NCBI GenBank assembly: GCA_964030475.1
Contig: CAXIPT010000001.1
Location: 21,429,838 to 21,493,837 of the forward strand
Length of the DNA: 64,000 bases
From: Tethya wilhelma
Taxonomy: Eukaryota; Porifera; Demospongiae; Tethyida; Tethyidae
Direction: 5' to 3'
Below are positions 1 through 9,999 of the stretch, piece after piece. A program made the translations under genes and the position numbers. A model generated the notes under the pieces. It had not been told where the DNA came from. It searched no databases and saw only the letters and a program-made list of their open reading frames with translations. Numbering within the stretch: position 1 is the stretch's first letter; every line of letters begins with the position of its first letter.

Positions 1-2
1 TT

Positions 3-2345
3 TATACTAAGTATCCAATAACGGAAGATAAAGTAGGATGGACTGGCTTTTGGCAAAATCGTAAGGCAAAGCTAGTACTTATTGAAGGAGCACCTGGTGT
101 TGGAAAAACAACCTTTAGTTCTCAGTTTTGTTACAAGTGGTCTCAAGGAGAAGTTCTACAAGAGTACTCTCTTCTTGTCCTCCTCCCACTACGAGACAAC
201 CGAGTGAGATCAGCCGAAACCATTGCTGATCTCTTTCATCACTCTGAACTCCAACAAACAATAGCACAAGAAGTAAAGAGCAGCCAGGGTGAAGGGGTCA
301 TCCTGTGGTTAGAAGGATTCGATGGACTAGATGAAGATCGCCGTACCAAGGCTTCAATATTCTTAGACCTGATTTACAGACAAATTCTACCAAAAGCAAC
401 TATCTTTGTGACCAGCAGACCCTCGGCTAGTCAAGAGATTGCGAAGAAGATATCTGAAGAGACTGACCAACATGTTGAAATTCAAAGTGTACAAAATATC
501 CAATTGGATCCCGAGCTAAGAGATTCACTTGTATTAGCCAATATGCATACACCCATTACTGCTGACATTGCTGCAGAGATGTTTGAATGGAGTCAAGAAA
601 CAGACTCACCCCCTCCAACTACAATCACCCAGATCTACACAAGCTTCACCCTCAAGTTGTTGACACAGCATCTCTCCAGCAAAGAGAGATCCAATCAGTG
701 GAAGCTACGTGAGTTTGATGACTTACCTCCTGGTGTTTCCAAACAGTTCTGGTCTCTCTGTGAACTGGCGTACAATGGAGTGTTAAAACAGCAGTTAGTA
801 TTCAGTGACCTTCCCTCAGAGTTTGAGCCTCTTGGACTAATGAAGGCAGTTGAGCAACTCTATGATGAAGAGCACACCCAAAAGTCATACAACTTCATCC
901 ACCTCACGTTGCAGGAGTATCTAGCTGCCTTGTATATCAGTCGACTATCATCAGAAGAACAGAATATATTGATTCACCAACATCACCAATCCAGCCATTT
1001 CAAGATGCTTCTACGATTTCTGGCTGGCATAACTCACTTATGCCATCTCTCACCAGACCTGACTCAGCAGTTATTGCACAGCCATAAGGATAACTTAACC
1101 CTCTTCCATTGGCTCTTTGAAGCTGGTGATGCCTCTATTGTAGCTACCATTGTAGGAAACGATTGGGTTGAAGTTGAATCATCATACAGTTGGACTCCCC
1201 TAGATTTTTATGTCATTGGCTACTGCCTTTCATTGTCAAACTGTGCATGGAACTTAAATTTTTCTGGGTTCATTGATGATGATGGATTGAAGATGCTCTT
1301 TAGAGGAGTGAAATTGAACAGTCAAGTTAAATGCAAGGGCTATATTGTAAGAGCTGACCTTTATTCCAACATAATAACTTCAGATGGCATGAAGTGTTTT
1401 TCACAACTCCCACAGCAAGTCTTACATGGTCTGATATCTCTCGACTTATCATCAACAGAACTCGATGATCTTTTACAACTAGCTAGAGCCGTACCATCAA
1501 TGACCTCGTTGGAAAATCTGGACATCAGTTGGAATCCTATTGGAAATGGAGGAGCAGTTGATTTGCTCAAGTCATTGTGTACCAGCAACACAATTCTTAA
1601 ATACCTAGATCTCCGAGATACTGGTATTGGAGAAGGAGACTGCGTTGCTTTAGGAGAACTATTGACTTGCTGCTGTAATCTGACAACACTCACAATTAAT
1701 GAGCTATCCTCAGACAGCGTCATCTCTGTCATGCGTGGTCTTCTTAAGAATAACTCACTTGAACATCTTACAATGAAGGGCTCACAGTTTGAACTTGAGT
1801 CTACAGCAATATTATCATCAGTATTACAACAGCCAAACTGCCAACTAAAGAATTTGGACATACGCAGTTGTGCTATCACCTCTGAAGGAGCAGTCCAATT
1901 AGCAGCAGGACTCACAGACAACCAATCATTAAAAGAACTTAATGTATCAGTAAACTCAATCGGTGATGATGGAGCTATGGCGTTAGCTGATATGCTGTCA
2001 GAAAACAAGCACATAGAGTACCTGTGGTTGCAAAAATGTAACATTACATCGGAGGGAGCAGTCCAACTAGCAACAGTGCTAACAAATAAAAACTCAACTT
2101 TACAGACATTTGATATTTCGTGGAACACTATTGGACCAGAAGGAGCAGCTGCATTTGCCAAGGTAATACAAGAGAACAAGTCATTGGAGCGACTAGAACT
2201 ATGGAGTGATGAGTCTTTAGGGGTAGAAGGTGTGCATCAAATCATAAGTGGATTGAACAGAAATTCCTGTTTGAGAACACTATGGCTTCCAGAGAAGTAC
2301 AAAAGAGAAATGGCCCCAGTTGATCAAAGAATTGGATGGTTGTAA
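3..2345 (+). CDS. NACHT-LRR (NOD-like) receptor, 5' end outside window
   Basis: The reading frame is open from the first bases of the window, so the N-terminus (in this family usually a Death or CARD-like effector domain) lies upstream. A Walker A motif GAPGVGKTT is encoded at 87-113. A Walker B-like segment with LEGFDGLDED (about 309-341) identifies a NACHT ATPase. A winged-helix/helical NACHT tail follows (FIHLTLQEYLAALYIS region, about 892-950), the usual pre-LRR signature of NLRs. From about 1430 to the stop at 2343-2345 lie roughly nine ribonuclease-inhibitor-type leucine-rich repeats (pattern LxxLDIxxxxIxxEGAxxLAxxL). No intron interrupts the visible 781 codons. Inferred role: cytoplasmic pattern recognition and oligomerisation. 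It faces the Roco-Death gene tail to tail across about 250 bp. Conserved motifs argue for a functional gene; ligand unknown. Confidence 0.9.
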   Translation, partial: YTKYPITEDKVGWTGFWQNRKAKLVLIEGAPGVGKTTFSSQFCYKWSQGEVLQEYSLLVLLPLRDNRVRSAETIADLFHHSELQQTIAQEVKSSQGEGVILWLEGFDGLDEDRRTKASIFLDLIYRQILPKATIFVTSRPSASQEIAKKISEETDQHVEIQSVQNIQLDPELRDSLVLANMHTPITADIAAEMFEWSQETDSPPPTTITQIYTSFTLKLLTQHLSSKERSNQWKLREFDDLPPGVSKQFWSLCELAYNGVLKQQLVFSDLPSEFEPLGLMKAVEQLYDEEHTQKSYNFIHLTLQEYLAALYISRLSSEEQNILIHQHHQSSHFKMLLRFLAGITHLCHLSPDLTQQLLHSHKDNLTLFHWLFEAGDASIVATIVGNDWVEVESSYSWTPLDFYVIGYCLSLSNCAWNLNFSGFIDDDGLKMLFRGVKLNSQVKCKGYIVRADLYSNIITSDGMKCFSQLPQQVLHGLISLDLSSTELDDLLQLARAVPSMTSLENLDISWNPIGNGGAVDLLKSLCTSNTILKYLDLRDTGIGEGDCVALGELLTCCCNLTTLTINELSSDSVISVMRGLLKNNSLEHLTMKGSQFELESTAILSSVLQQPNCQLKNLDIRSCAITSEGAVQLAAGLTDNQSLKELNVSVNSIGDDGAMALADMLSENKHIEYLWLQKCNITSEGAVQLATVLTNKNSTLQTFDISWNTIGPEGAAAFAKVIQENKSLERLELWSDESLGVEGVHQIISGLNRNSCLRTLWLPEKYKREMAPVDQRIGWL

Positions 2346-2597
2346 TAATCATTGTCTATAAAAATTATTAATAGTCCTGGTGCATGCATGACTGAAAGTT
2401 TATGTGGAATTCGATTCTATAATAGACTATAACGTTATTTGAAAGATTAAGGCATGAAGTTTTTGTGTGCACTAGCTACATGATTGTGTATTCACATAAT
2501 TATAATATGTTGTGACATTAAATTTCTTATTAAATTATTGTAATCTTAAACCATGTGCAATATTTGGGGTTAATACATCAAGACTACAATAAACTAG
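2346..2597. other. short convergent intergenic spacer
   Basis: AT-rich spacer between the NLR stop codon and the stop of the minus-strand Death-domain exon. I see no gene in it. AATAAA-like runs on both strands are compatible with 3' ends of both genes. Confidence 0.5.
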
Positions 2598-3091
2598 CTA
2601 TGTACAACTACTGGTAAAACCACGCTCAACTCTGATCTGAGATGCTAACACTTTCTCATTCATAATGTCAAGAGCTGAGCATAATTTCTCCCAGGATGCT
2701 TGCACATCAGATCGAAGCCACAAATGAATCATTTCATCTCTCTGAGCAGACTGACCATACTGACAATAGTCCAGTCTAATGATGTCCAGATGTTGTTTTG
2801 GGATCTCCAGTGTTAACCCAAGCTTGTGCCAGTCAACAAGTCTTTCAAGAGCACGACTAACTTGAAGGAGGCTGAGTGGATGGTTGGGACTGGAGTCTAC
2901 AAAAATGGATGCAAAATGTACCATATTAATTTCTGCATTGATTACAAGCTGATTACTACAGTACAATTATAATAGTCTATACGTAGTATGAACATAAAAT
3001 AATAGACACTCATACGATCAAAGACATGCATGTACACATGCGCACACACACACACATGTGCTCACACACACACACACACACGCACACACAG

Positions 3092-3132
<41 letters not shown>

Positions 3133-3973
3133 CACACACACACACATCCAGTATGCACTACAGATCCTTATGCGTACCTCTCAGTGCATACTTTGTCTTC
3201 ACAGGCTCATTAATATTCATCTCTTTACCTCTCCAAATATTAAAATCTCCTTGTAACTCATCACACACCAAATCGTCCTCTGTACACATCCACCATTGCT
3301 TCCCTGTAGGATCCATCCTCACTACAGCAGGATGTGGTTTGCCTTCGCCACATTGGCACAACACTGCTTCCTTCGGCTGGCAATCGATATATTTGAGGAG
3401 TTCAGCAGCTTTTTTCAGTGAAGCTAGCACAGAGTTCTTTACCAAGGGACACAGTTCAGTGCAGAATGGTGGTGGGCTAGATACAATGATATGGATGAAG
3501 TTAAATCTATCAACAAGTGTTACTATTCCTGGAAACTCCGGAACAGTAAACTGTACAATGTTTCTGTGGAGGCATTTTGGGCTACCACCACGATGTTGTT
3601 TCAACTTCCACGGGCCAGGTATACTGTTGTCGCTTGAGAGAAGTGCAGCGATTGTGAAACAGAATAAGCCGACCAAAAGACAGTCAGGAAAGTAGAGAAC
3701 CAGATGAGGCACCTTGGACTTTACGTCGGCAATGTACCTTTCAACTTCATCAGTATTGACAGTGTGCAGCAGACAGGGCATGAAATATTCCTGCTCTCCT
3801 TGGTCATTCTTTTGAAAATCGGCAACAACAAGAAGAGATCGGAAGAGGACGAGCAAATCACCAACTGTGAAGATGCCTGGTGTGTAGTGCAGTGGGAATG
3901 ATGCGAGGATAGATTCTGTAATCAGGCCAAAGTCTCGAAACCTCTTCCAGTCTCCCATCATTGGAATGTGATC
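2598..3973 (-). CDS. Roco-like GTPase with Death domain, C-terminal half (disrupted by LTR element)
   Basis: Two minus-strand exons: 3973-3178 (phase-1 donor GTACGC) and 2896-2598 (acceptor TTTTTGTAG), joined in frame. The first encodes a COR-like region ending in a Cys/Trp-rich stretch. The last exon encodes a Death-fold domain of about 80 residues: W-HKLG, hydrophobic heptads, IHLWLRSD, and ASWEKLCSALDIM, the classic helix 5-6 signature. The frame is open up to 3973, where an LTR begins. The preceding bases TGATC (3969-3973) are repeated beyond the other LTR at 24867-24871. There the same frame continues upstream as the GTPase half of this gene, and the arithmetic of the two halves keeps the frame across the target site. 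Inferred role: intracellular death or immune signalling, as in ROC-COR-Death proteins such as DAPK1. This allele cannot make an intact protein. Confidence 0.85.
3041..3147. repeat. (CA)n microsatellite
   Basis: Interrupted CA dinucleotide array inside the last intron of the Roco-Death gene. The His/Thr-rich reading frames through it are repeat artefacts. Confidence 0.95.
3969..3973. repeat. 5-bp target-site duplication, left copy
   Basis: TGATC immediately outside the LTR that begins TGTCACG. The identical pentamer follows the LTR ending CATCACA at 24866. A 5-bp duplication is usual for Ty3/gypsy integrases. Confidence 0.85.
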
Positions 3974-4303
3974 TGTCACGAAGTCACACAGACTGCAGCT
4001 TGCGCACTTCCACTATGGCGCCAAGCTGAGAAAAACACTTTCTTTTCATTCAACAACAGCCCAAAGACAATAATACTCACAAGAAAAACGAGAACTAAAC
4101 TGGACAAAACCGGTTTACACTAAACAAGTCAAACGAGTTTTTACACTAATCTAATTGTGTCAACCACAGTTTACTACACTAAATCTATAGAGAGGTCATG
4201 ATCACAAAAATCAATAGTAAAATTAATCCACCATGATCACAAAACACAACTAAATAAACAAATACATTACTATATTAATAAAGTCAAATGTTCATTCATC
4301 ACA
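3974..4303 (-). repeat. LTR (330 bp) of gypsy element A, 3' LTR
   Basis: Begins TGTCACG and ends CATCACA (TG...CA termini on either strand). It matches the LTR at 24537-24866 essentially base for base over the same 330 bp. The copy at 19309-19623 is shorter and diverged. Near-identity of the pair implies a recent insertion. The element reads on the minus strand. Confidence 0.9.
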
Positions 4304-4552
4304 TACCTTCCCCCTTCAAGATGACGAGGGGAGCTCAATCATGAATTGAGGATTCCGTCGTCAGCTCATCTGACTGTGGGCTGGAACGAGACAAACCATC
4401 GGCATTCTTGTTGTCAGCGCCTTTACGGTATCTCATCTTGAAATTGTAGGGTTGGATCAACAGAGCCCACCTAGTCAGACGACCGTTCGAACGCTTCACT
4501 CTGTGTAGCCATGAAAGGGGCTTGTGATCAGTCTCTATGGTGAACAGCTGCC
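4304..4552 (-). mobile_element. 3' end of gypsy element A: polypurine tract and end of pol (RNase H tail)
   Basis: Directly inside the LTR lies a polypurine tract on the minus strand (AAGGGGGAAGGTA, 4304-4317). From the stop at 4335 upward, the frame encodes the end of the RNase H region (TDHKPLSWLHRVKRSNGRL) seen complete at 19655-19870. The sequence stops at the single N at 4553, in the middle of the RNase H domain. What follows is unrelated cellular DNA, so the element is cut by an assembly joint rather than by biology. Confidence 0.88.
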
Positions 4553-4553
4553 N
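4553..4553. other. single-N assembly joint
   Basis: Joins the interior of a gypsy pol gene to the interior of an unrelated peptide gene, producing a nonsense chimeric reading frame. Read this as a scaffold joint of unknown true size. Confidence 0.85.
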
Positions 4554-4862
4554 AACAACTTCATTTGAATCAGATTCTATTGCTTCATTTTCTGCCATCA
4601 ATATTGCCTCGATTTCAGCCAAATTCAAGTCCTCCTCACTCTGAGGTGATTGAGACGGAGTCTCTTCATCATCAGGCTCTTGTAGGTTACTCAGTAGTTG
4701 GCCCAACTGAGTCCTCAGATCATCGATATTGTTACCGTTGAGTTGCAACCCATTTGTGTTGAAATCTTGCTGTTGTTCCCAAGCAGGCATTGCATGGGAT
4801 GTGGAGCAGAATGCCAGGCTGATTGCGAGCATCAAGCCAAGTGTTGCAGCAAGTTTAGGCAT
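4554..4862 (-). CDS. Secreted acidic/cationic peptide precursor, copy A (3' part missing)
   Basis: The first 103 codons of a small secreted protein. The start ATG is at 4862, followed by a signal peptide (LAATLGLMLAISLAFC, cleavage probably near SHA|MPAW) and a Gln/Asp/Glu-rich propiece. It is nearly identical to the complete gene at 34287-34931 (two residue differences seen) and related to the one at 6967-7641. The frame runs into the N at 4553, so the cationic C-terminal part is not present here. Inferred to be the second haplotype or a duplicate of the 34-kb copy. Confidence 0.75.
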
Positions 4863-5120
4863 TGTAATAAAAATTATTATGTTGTTGTTACGGTTGAGTC
4901 TCTTGCTGTTTTAGTTTGAAAAATTGATGAAAGTGAGTGATTCAGTTGTAATGTTTTGCTCACAATCTTAAAGTAACCTGTTGAAACTTAGCTTTTATAG
5001 ATGTCAGGAATAAGTTTCAGATTATTATTGCGCATGCGTATCTGGCACGTGTACGTGATTTGGGCGTGCATCTTTTGGATTTGACGATCTATACCGACCC
5101 TCATGTTCAATTGACTTGAC
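4863..5120. promoter_or_regulatory. divergent promoter, peptide copy A / ELOF1 exon 1 copy
   Basis: Spacer between two divergent genes. A TATA box (minus TATAAAAG, 4992-4999) lies about 130 bp upstream of the peptide ATG. A palindromic GCGCATGCG core at about 5030-5040 resembles an NRF1 site. The same arrangement recurs at 7642-7973 and 34036-34286. Confidence 0.55.
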
Positions 5121-5231
5121 AAGACGAAAAAGTAAAAGAAAGCCACCTCCGAAGAAGAAGATGACTGGGCCTTTGAACACCCGGTTTACTTGCCCCTTTT
5201 GTAACCATGAAAAGTCATGTATAGTGGAGAT
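5121..5231 (+). pseudogene. ELOF1: ELOF1 exon 1 copy without start codon
   Basis: Encodes the ELOF1 N-terminal exon from [16 protein letters not shown] to the zinc-ribbon half [11 protein letters not shown] and ends at a GTAAGC donor. The five bases carrying the ATG are missing compared with the intact copy at 7974, and no in-frame upstream ATG replaces them. Codons 20-22 also differ. Exons 2 and 3 are not found downstream; a (TG)n tract and transporter pseudogene sequence follow instead. It matches exon 1 of the 33.4-34.0 kb copy. Confidence 0.8.
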
Positions 5232-5270
5232 GTAAGCTCAGCTATAAAGTGATGGTGTCGAACCGTGAAC

Positions 5271-5272
<2 letters not shown>

Positions 5273-5319
<47 letters not shown>
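5273..5319. repeat. (TG)n microsatellite
   Basis: Dinucleotide tract in the intron-1 position of the truncated ELOF1 copy. It is the likely breakpoint of a rearrangement (see findings). Confidence 0.95.
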
Positions 5320-5321
<2 letters not shown>

Positions 5322-5340
5322 TGATGTCACACCATCCTCA

Positions 5341-6660
5341 CTTACAGCTTTCCATATGTTTTGATTGGACAGAAACTGAAAGGATACCAACTAGAAGATG
5401 AGCTAATGAATGGGCTGTTATTGATAAGCATATAAGGATGAAGATACAATGGCACACGTTCAAGTGATCCAGGTGCAACTGAGGATGTTACCAACAGTTT
5501 CAGTGACCATGTAGACATGTTAAGATGCAGTCATCAGTGGTCATCGTTGACATTGGATACCTAATTTGGAGGTAACGAGGAAACTCTGTCGAGTTTGTCA
5601 GCCGATCTGTAGGAGTGTATAATAATTATTTCAAAGTTGGCATTTACAGAGTTTTGTTTTGTTGCTGTTGTTGGTATCCATTCCAATAGGAAGAATTTCG
5701 GTTTCAGCATTACTCTCTGACACACACAAGGAAGTACATGCCTCTCACATTGTTGTGTTTTTTTTTAGCTTTTTTTCCTCCCACTCTATAAACAAAGACA
5801 ATTTAAATGTGGTCATTATAGTGATGTGTTATTGTAACAACATGCATTGAAGAAAAAAAACATGTGGCCTATTATTGTGTTGTCGTTCTAAATTCCTTTT
5901 TGTTGATTTAATTTACATTTGCTATATACATACAACACTGTTTCATTTTGCTCCATGCAAGGACTAGTATTGGGAGCTTCTATTACCATTCTGCTATTGG
6001 AAGAGCAATTATTAGTCTTCTACGGTGTAAGTTTTCATGATATTATCTTTGGTGTTATAATTATTTTGAAATCACACTGCCATTACTTTAAGCCTGGCTA
6101 TCGAGAGACAATAATATTAAACAGGTAATCCTTATTTTCTGTTTACTAGAATATCATATACCCCCCCCTACGTGATCATAAGCATCAAGTGTACATTGCA
6201 CATGGACATAACAATCATGAAGGAAATTGGTTAATGGAGTAAGATTAGTGTCCAATAATAATCATGTACCTGGTGCATGTGATACATATCTGATGGGAAA
6301 TTTTCCACACTATACTTTTTGCTGCTCCAATTCTATAGAGATTATCATTTTCTCACGTTTAATATTTTTGCCACTGAACTGTTAGTCTCCTGATTTATAT
6401 GATAGCAAATTATGTATCATGTGGCTATATCATCAATATCATCTCTGTGATAATTCCTACAGTGCTAGTGGATGCTGCTTATGAAGGAGCACAAAAGTAA
6501 ACTTTTCTTCCCATGTTCATCCTCGGAGCATCATAGTGCTCTATCAACAACTGGCCAAAAGAATACCGATCAGTGTCTGCATGCTGAATTCGAAGTGGAA
6601 ACCTCTGACGATAGTGATTTGAGTCTAGACTCTAGAGCAGTTGAATGATGATCAGATCAT
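5341..6660 (+). pseudogene. transporter (MFS) pseudogene, 3' exons only
   Basis: Degenerate relative of exons 6-8 of the transporter at 35248-42622. 5341-5740 matches the end of the big exon (FDWTES..., LRMLPT..., TQFCFGA..., IGRISVSALLSD) with frameshifts and stops. 5957-6030 matches exon 7 (GLVLGASI...IGRAI). 6465-6655 matches exon 8 (VDAAYEGAQ followed by a stop, then remnants of the acidic tail). It sits on the side of a peptide/ELOF1/HDDC3 cluster where the intact transporter sits in the 35-kb copy, so gene order is conserved. Several frame breaks make a functional product very unlikely. Confidence 0.75.
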
Positions 6661-6966
6661 CAGGATGATGGATCAATAGAATTTTGTACTCATACATTAG
6701 TTAGCAATAATTATTTTTAGTACAATGTATTCACATAAATTTTAATTTTATTGTCGGAATGTGCAGTTTTAATTGCTAATATCAATTATTATATACTTAC
6801 TGCTAACAATTTTAATGAAAGTTTGGTAAATGCTAATAAACCAACAAAAAAACTAAGACAATGTATAATTATGCTACTACATTATAGTCTGAGTAAACAA
6901 TATTTTAGAGGTTTTTTTATTTATTTACAAGAGTTAATCCTTCACTCGGAGTACAATAAAGTTTCT

Positions 6967-7641
6967 TTAGTAGTACTTGTTTTGCAGAGCACTAATATCT
7001 TCTCTTGGACTAGCTGGTGAGCCTCTATTTTTACGATTAAAATACTGGCATGAATGGCGTATGAATCCACCTGCATGTCTCCTTATGTTTTTCCAGCCCC
7101 TTTTTATACCACCAAACAATCTACGAAAAAACTGCAACTTTGCATCAGCATCCTGAGTGTCATCACTTTCCATCATTGCCAGCATGTTTTCCTGAATAAT
7201 TTGATCCAAAAATGAGTCGATGGCTTGATCTGCGACCTGAGATTGCTGGGAATTGAGACCGCAGACTCTCCTTAGGCCTCGATTTATTAGGTTACCCAAA
7301 ACTAGTCTTCCAATAAATTGAGCTTCAATCTCATCTGAATCTATAGCTTCACTTTCTGCCATTAAAATTGCTTCAATTTCAGCCAAACTCACGTCATCAT
7401 CACTTCGAGGTGATTGAGATGGTGACTTCACTATGGGTGCAGGAGCCTCTTCATCATCGGGCTCTTGTAGGTTACTCAGTAGTTGGCTCAACTGGGTTCT
7501 CAGATCATTGTTACTGTTGGGTTGCCATCCATTCAGGTTAGAATCTTGCTGTTGTTCCCAAGCAGGCATCGCAAGGGATGTGGAGCAGAATGCCAGGCTG
7601 ATCGTGAGCATCAAGCCAACCATTGAAGAAATTTTAGGCAT
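6967..7641 (-). CDS. Secreted acidic-propiece / cationic-tail peptide precursor, copy B
   Basis: A 224-residue single-exon protein from ATG 7641; the frame extends three codons upstream without an ATG. Residues 1-25 form a signal peptide (MVGLMLTISLAFCSTS). A Gln/Asn and Asp/Glu-rich propiece follows (LQEPDDEEAP, LAEIEAILMAESEAI). The C-terminal third is strongly basic and amphipathic: RRLFGGIKRGWKNIRR followed by GGFIRHSCQYFNRKN. Two cysteines are conserved with the 34-kb paralogue (RRVCGLN and RHSC) and could form one disulphide. The layout (signal, acidic pro-region, cationic helix) is that of many host-defence peptide precursors, but I recognise no named family. A TATA box lies 97-104 bp upstream. 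It diverges from ELOF1 across about 330 bp. Confidence 0.75.
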   Translation of the reverse strand: MPKISSMVGLMLTISLAFCSTSLAMPAWEQQQDSNLNGWQPNSNNDLRTQLSQLLSNLQEPDDEEAPAPIVKSPSQSPRSDDDVSLAEIEAILMAESEAIDSDEIEAQFIGRLVLGNLINRGLRRVCGLNSQQSQVADQAIDSFLDQIIQENMLAMMESDDTQDADAKLQFFRRLFGGIKRGWKNIRRHAGGFIRHSCQYFNRKNRGSPASPREDISALQNKYY

Positions 7642-7973
7642 TGTTATCACGGAACTGGTTGAGTCTCCTAAATTGATGATCCTGTTGTAATGTGAATCAA
7701 ATATTCACAATCTGAAGGTAACCAGTTTGAAACCTAGCTTTTATAGCTGCTGGAAAGTGTTGAAGCAGTTCGAAATATTTTTGCGCATGCGCAACCGACC
7801 ATGTGATCGTGCATCGCATGATCTGATGACGTGTATACGTACGCGACGTACGTACGTACGTACGTACGTATATATACGTATATATATGTTTAGTTCACTT
7901 TTTAATTTGTCGACCTTTACCGCCTCTCACGTTTCGTGTACGTTCTTTGTTCAGAAAGGGAAGCAGACTTGAC
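7642..7973. promoter_or_regulatory. bidirectional promoter, peptide B / ELOF1
   Basis: Contains a minus-strand TATA box (TATAAAAG, 7738-7745) for the peptide gene and a perfect 14-bp palindrome TTGCGCATGCGCAA (7781-7794), matching the consensus of the activator NRF1. ACGT-rich repeats (about 7843-7870) lie nearer ELOF1. Only 332 bp separate the two start codons, so the genes probably share control elements. Confidence 0.6.
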
Positions 7974-8599
<626 letters not shown>

Positions 8600-8946
8600 A
8601 CACTTTTGCCTGTACACTCCTATAAATTTCTACACACCTGGATCTTTTCATTACTACATGAATACTTATAACCATACATACTTACAGCCAGACTGGCCAA
8701 GCGAATCCTTCTTTTGTGAAAGTGAAACATGCAGTATCAGCTAGACACTCCAGTAATACAACAGCAATAGTGAATCCACTAGTATTCTCAGTAGTTGTAC
8801 TGGAGGAAAGCTATACTTAAAGCATGTCACTTGCCAATGCTTTCCCCCTTGTTGATTTTCGTCACATGCCATGAGATTTTGACATTGTCATGTTCTGAAC
8901 TAATGTGGTATGGGGTCGTCAATATTACTCGCTACGTCCAAAGGTC

Positions 8947-9135
8947 ATGGATGGCTCTTTGAAAGGTGATCAGGATTTCATAGGCCTGTTGTTGGAAGCC
9001 GTGAACTTTGCCGCCATAAAGCACAGGGACCAGAGGCGCAAGGATGACCACCAGACCCCCTACATCAACCATCCCATAGGTGTAGCTCATCTCATCTGGA
9101 AGGAGGGAGGTGTCACTGATGTGGCTGTACTACAG
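8947..9135 (+). CDS. HDDC3: HDDC3 (MESH1) exon 1, remainder lost at assembly joint
   Basis: 63 codons from ATG 8947 to a phase-0 GTAAAA donor, encoding [19 protein letters not shown] and [16 protein letters not shown], the start of the HD-domain hydrolase. It is almost identical to the first exon of the complete gene at 30473-33096 (one substitution near the start). The upstream sequences differ by a 4-bp indel that breaks a longer possible N-terminus, so the shared Met is the likely start. Downstream to 9533 the sequence is intron 1 without the 920-bp insertion seen at 31801-32720. The other exons are absent because the segment ends at the N. Confidence 0.85.
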
Positions 9136-9533
9136 GTAAAACTTTACCCTTCAAATGTTTAGTAGTCCCCTGCACATGTCTTGTGAGTTATGTGTGTGAC
9201 TCATTGATGGATTGGTGATGGGAAGGTTCTCTTGTACTCTGATCAACAGTTCACCAATGATCAAGTTTAGCCTCATCCTTAGGCTCTCTCCCTGTGAATT
9301 ACGTGCTGAAATTTTGAAAGGGAGAGAGCCTGGTATGCGAAATCATGTGAATGACGTAGCACGTAGCAAATCAGTATGTCGTAGTAGAGAAACTGTACAA
9401 ACTCTTTCAACTGTCTCTCTACAGGCAACATCATTCATGTGGTTTCGCATACCAGCTATAGGCTCTCTTTCTCCCTATTTTTTACCCTGTATTAAAGGCT
9501 AGGTCAAGATACAATCAAATAGTAAACTGCACT
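9136..9533 (+). other. HDDC3 intron 1, uninterrupted version
   Basis: Aligns in inverted order with 32721-32907 and 31590-31800. It lacks the 920 bp between them and so gives the empty site of that insertion. Confidence 0.7.
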
Positions 9534-9534
9534 N
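9534..9534. other. single-N assembly joint
   Basis: Ends the haplotype-like block 4554-9533 inside an HDDC3 intron. Sequence to the right is unrelated. Confidence 0.8.
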
Positions 9535-9840
9535 TGTTGATATGTTCAACATCACATTCTTCATATAATCCACAATAGCTGGCGACCACTGTGTGGTCTG
9601 AGCCATTCTGCTATTATATTTCAGAATCCTCAGTCCATATCAACATGATTTTGTAGCACTGTTTTTAAGTTGTGGCAAATTTGTTTTAGAGTTTCAAAAG
9701 CTTTTTCTATTGGATTATTTAGAACTCAATTTTTACCAAGTAGAAAAGTTGTACTGTCTAGAAGTCAGTGGTAGTTATAAACTTACCTTGCTTAGCCGTG
9801 GTTGCTATAGCATAGTGAGAACAGCCCCTCCAAAGGATGG
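9535..9840. other. no gene recognised
   Basis: AT-rich sequence without a convincing open frame, RNA gene or repeat. Confidence 0.5.
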
Positions 9841-9999
9841 GATCCTAATGGGTTTGTAGTAAAATCTCTGAAACACTGACTGGTTACTCCAGTCTGCTGC
9901 CTTTAGGATGTTATTGGTTGTGACCTGGGCATTTGCTGCTGTGGATACCGCTGGACTTTGAACTGAGTGAGCCTTGAAGTTTGCGGTATCTATGCCTAC
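9841..9999 (-). pseudogene. tyrosine-recombinase fragment from a DIRS/Ngaro/Crypton-type element
   Basis: About 53 codons on the minus strand read like the C-terminus of a retroelement tyrosine recombinase: GIDTANFKAHS, then NNILKAADWSNQSVFQRFYY and KPI. In the family the motif after AHS carries the catalytic Arg (HxxR). Here it is HSVQ, so the arginine is lost, and the catalytic Tyr region is followed by no open frame. Upstream sequence to about 10120 may be a further decayed part. An inactive relic; the exact superfamily cannot be told from so short a piece. Confidence 0.6.

Noticed and set aside
1361..2179. 272-residue minus-strand frame inside the NLR gene
   Set aside because: Antisense shadow of the leucine-rich repeats; no domain and no supporting signals.
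3026..3695. Plus-strand frames rich in His-Thr over 3026-3695
   Set aside because: Translation of a CA microsatellite continuing antisense to the Roco-Death exon.
4335..4862. 175-residue minus-strand frame joining a secreted peptide to RNase H
   Set aside because: Runs through the N at 4553; a chimera of two unrelated sequences, not a gene fusion.
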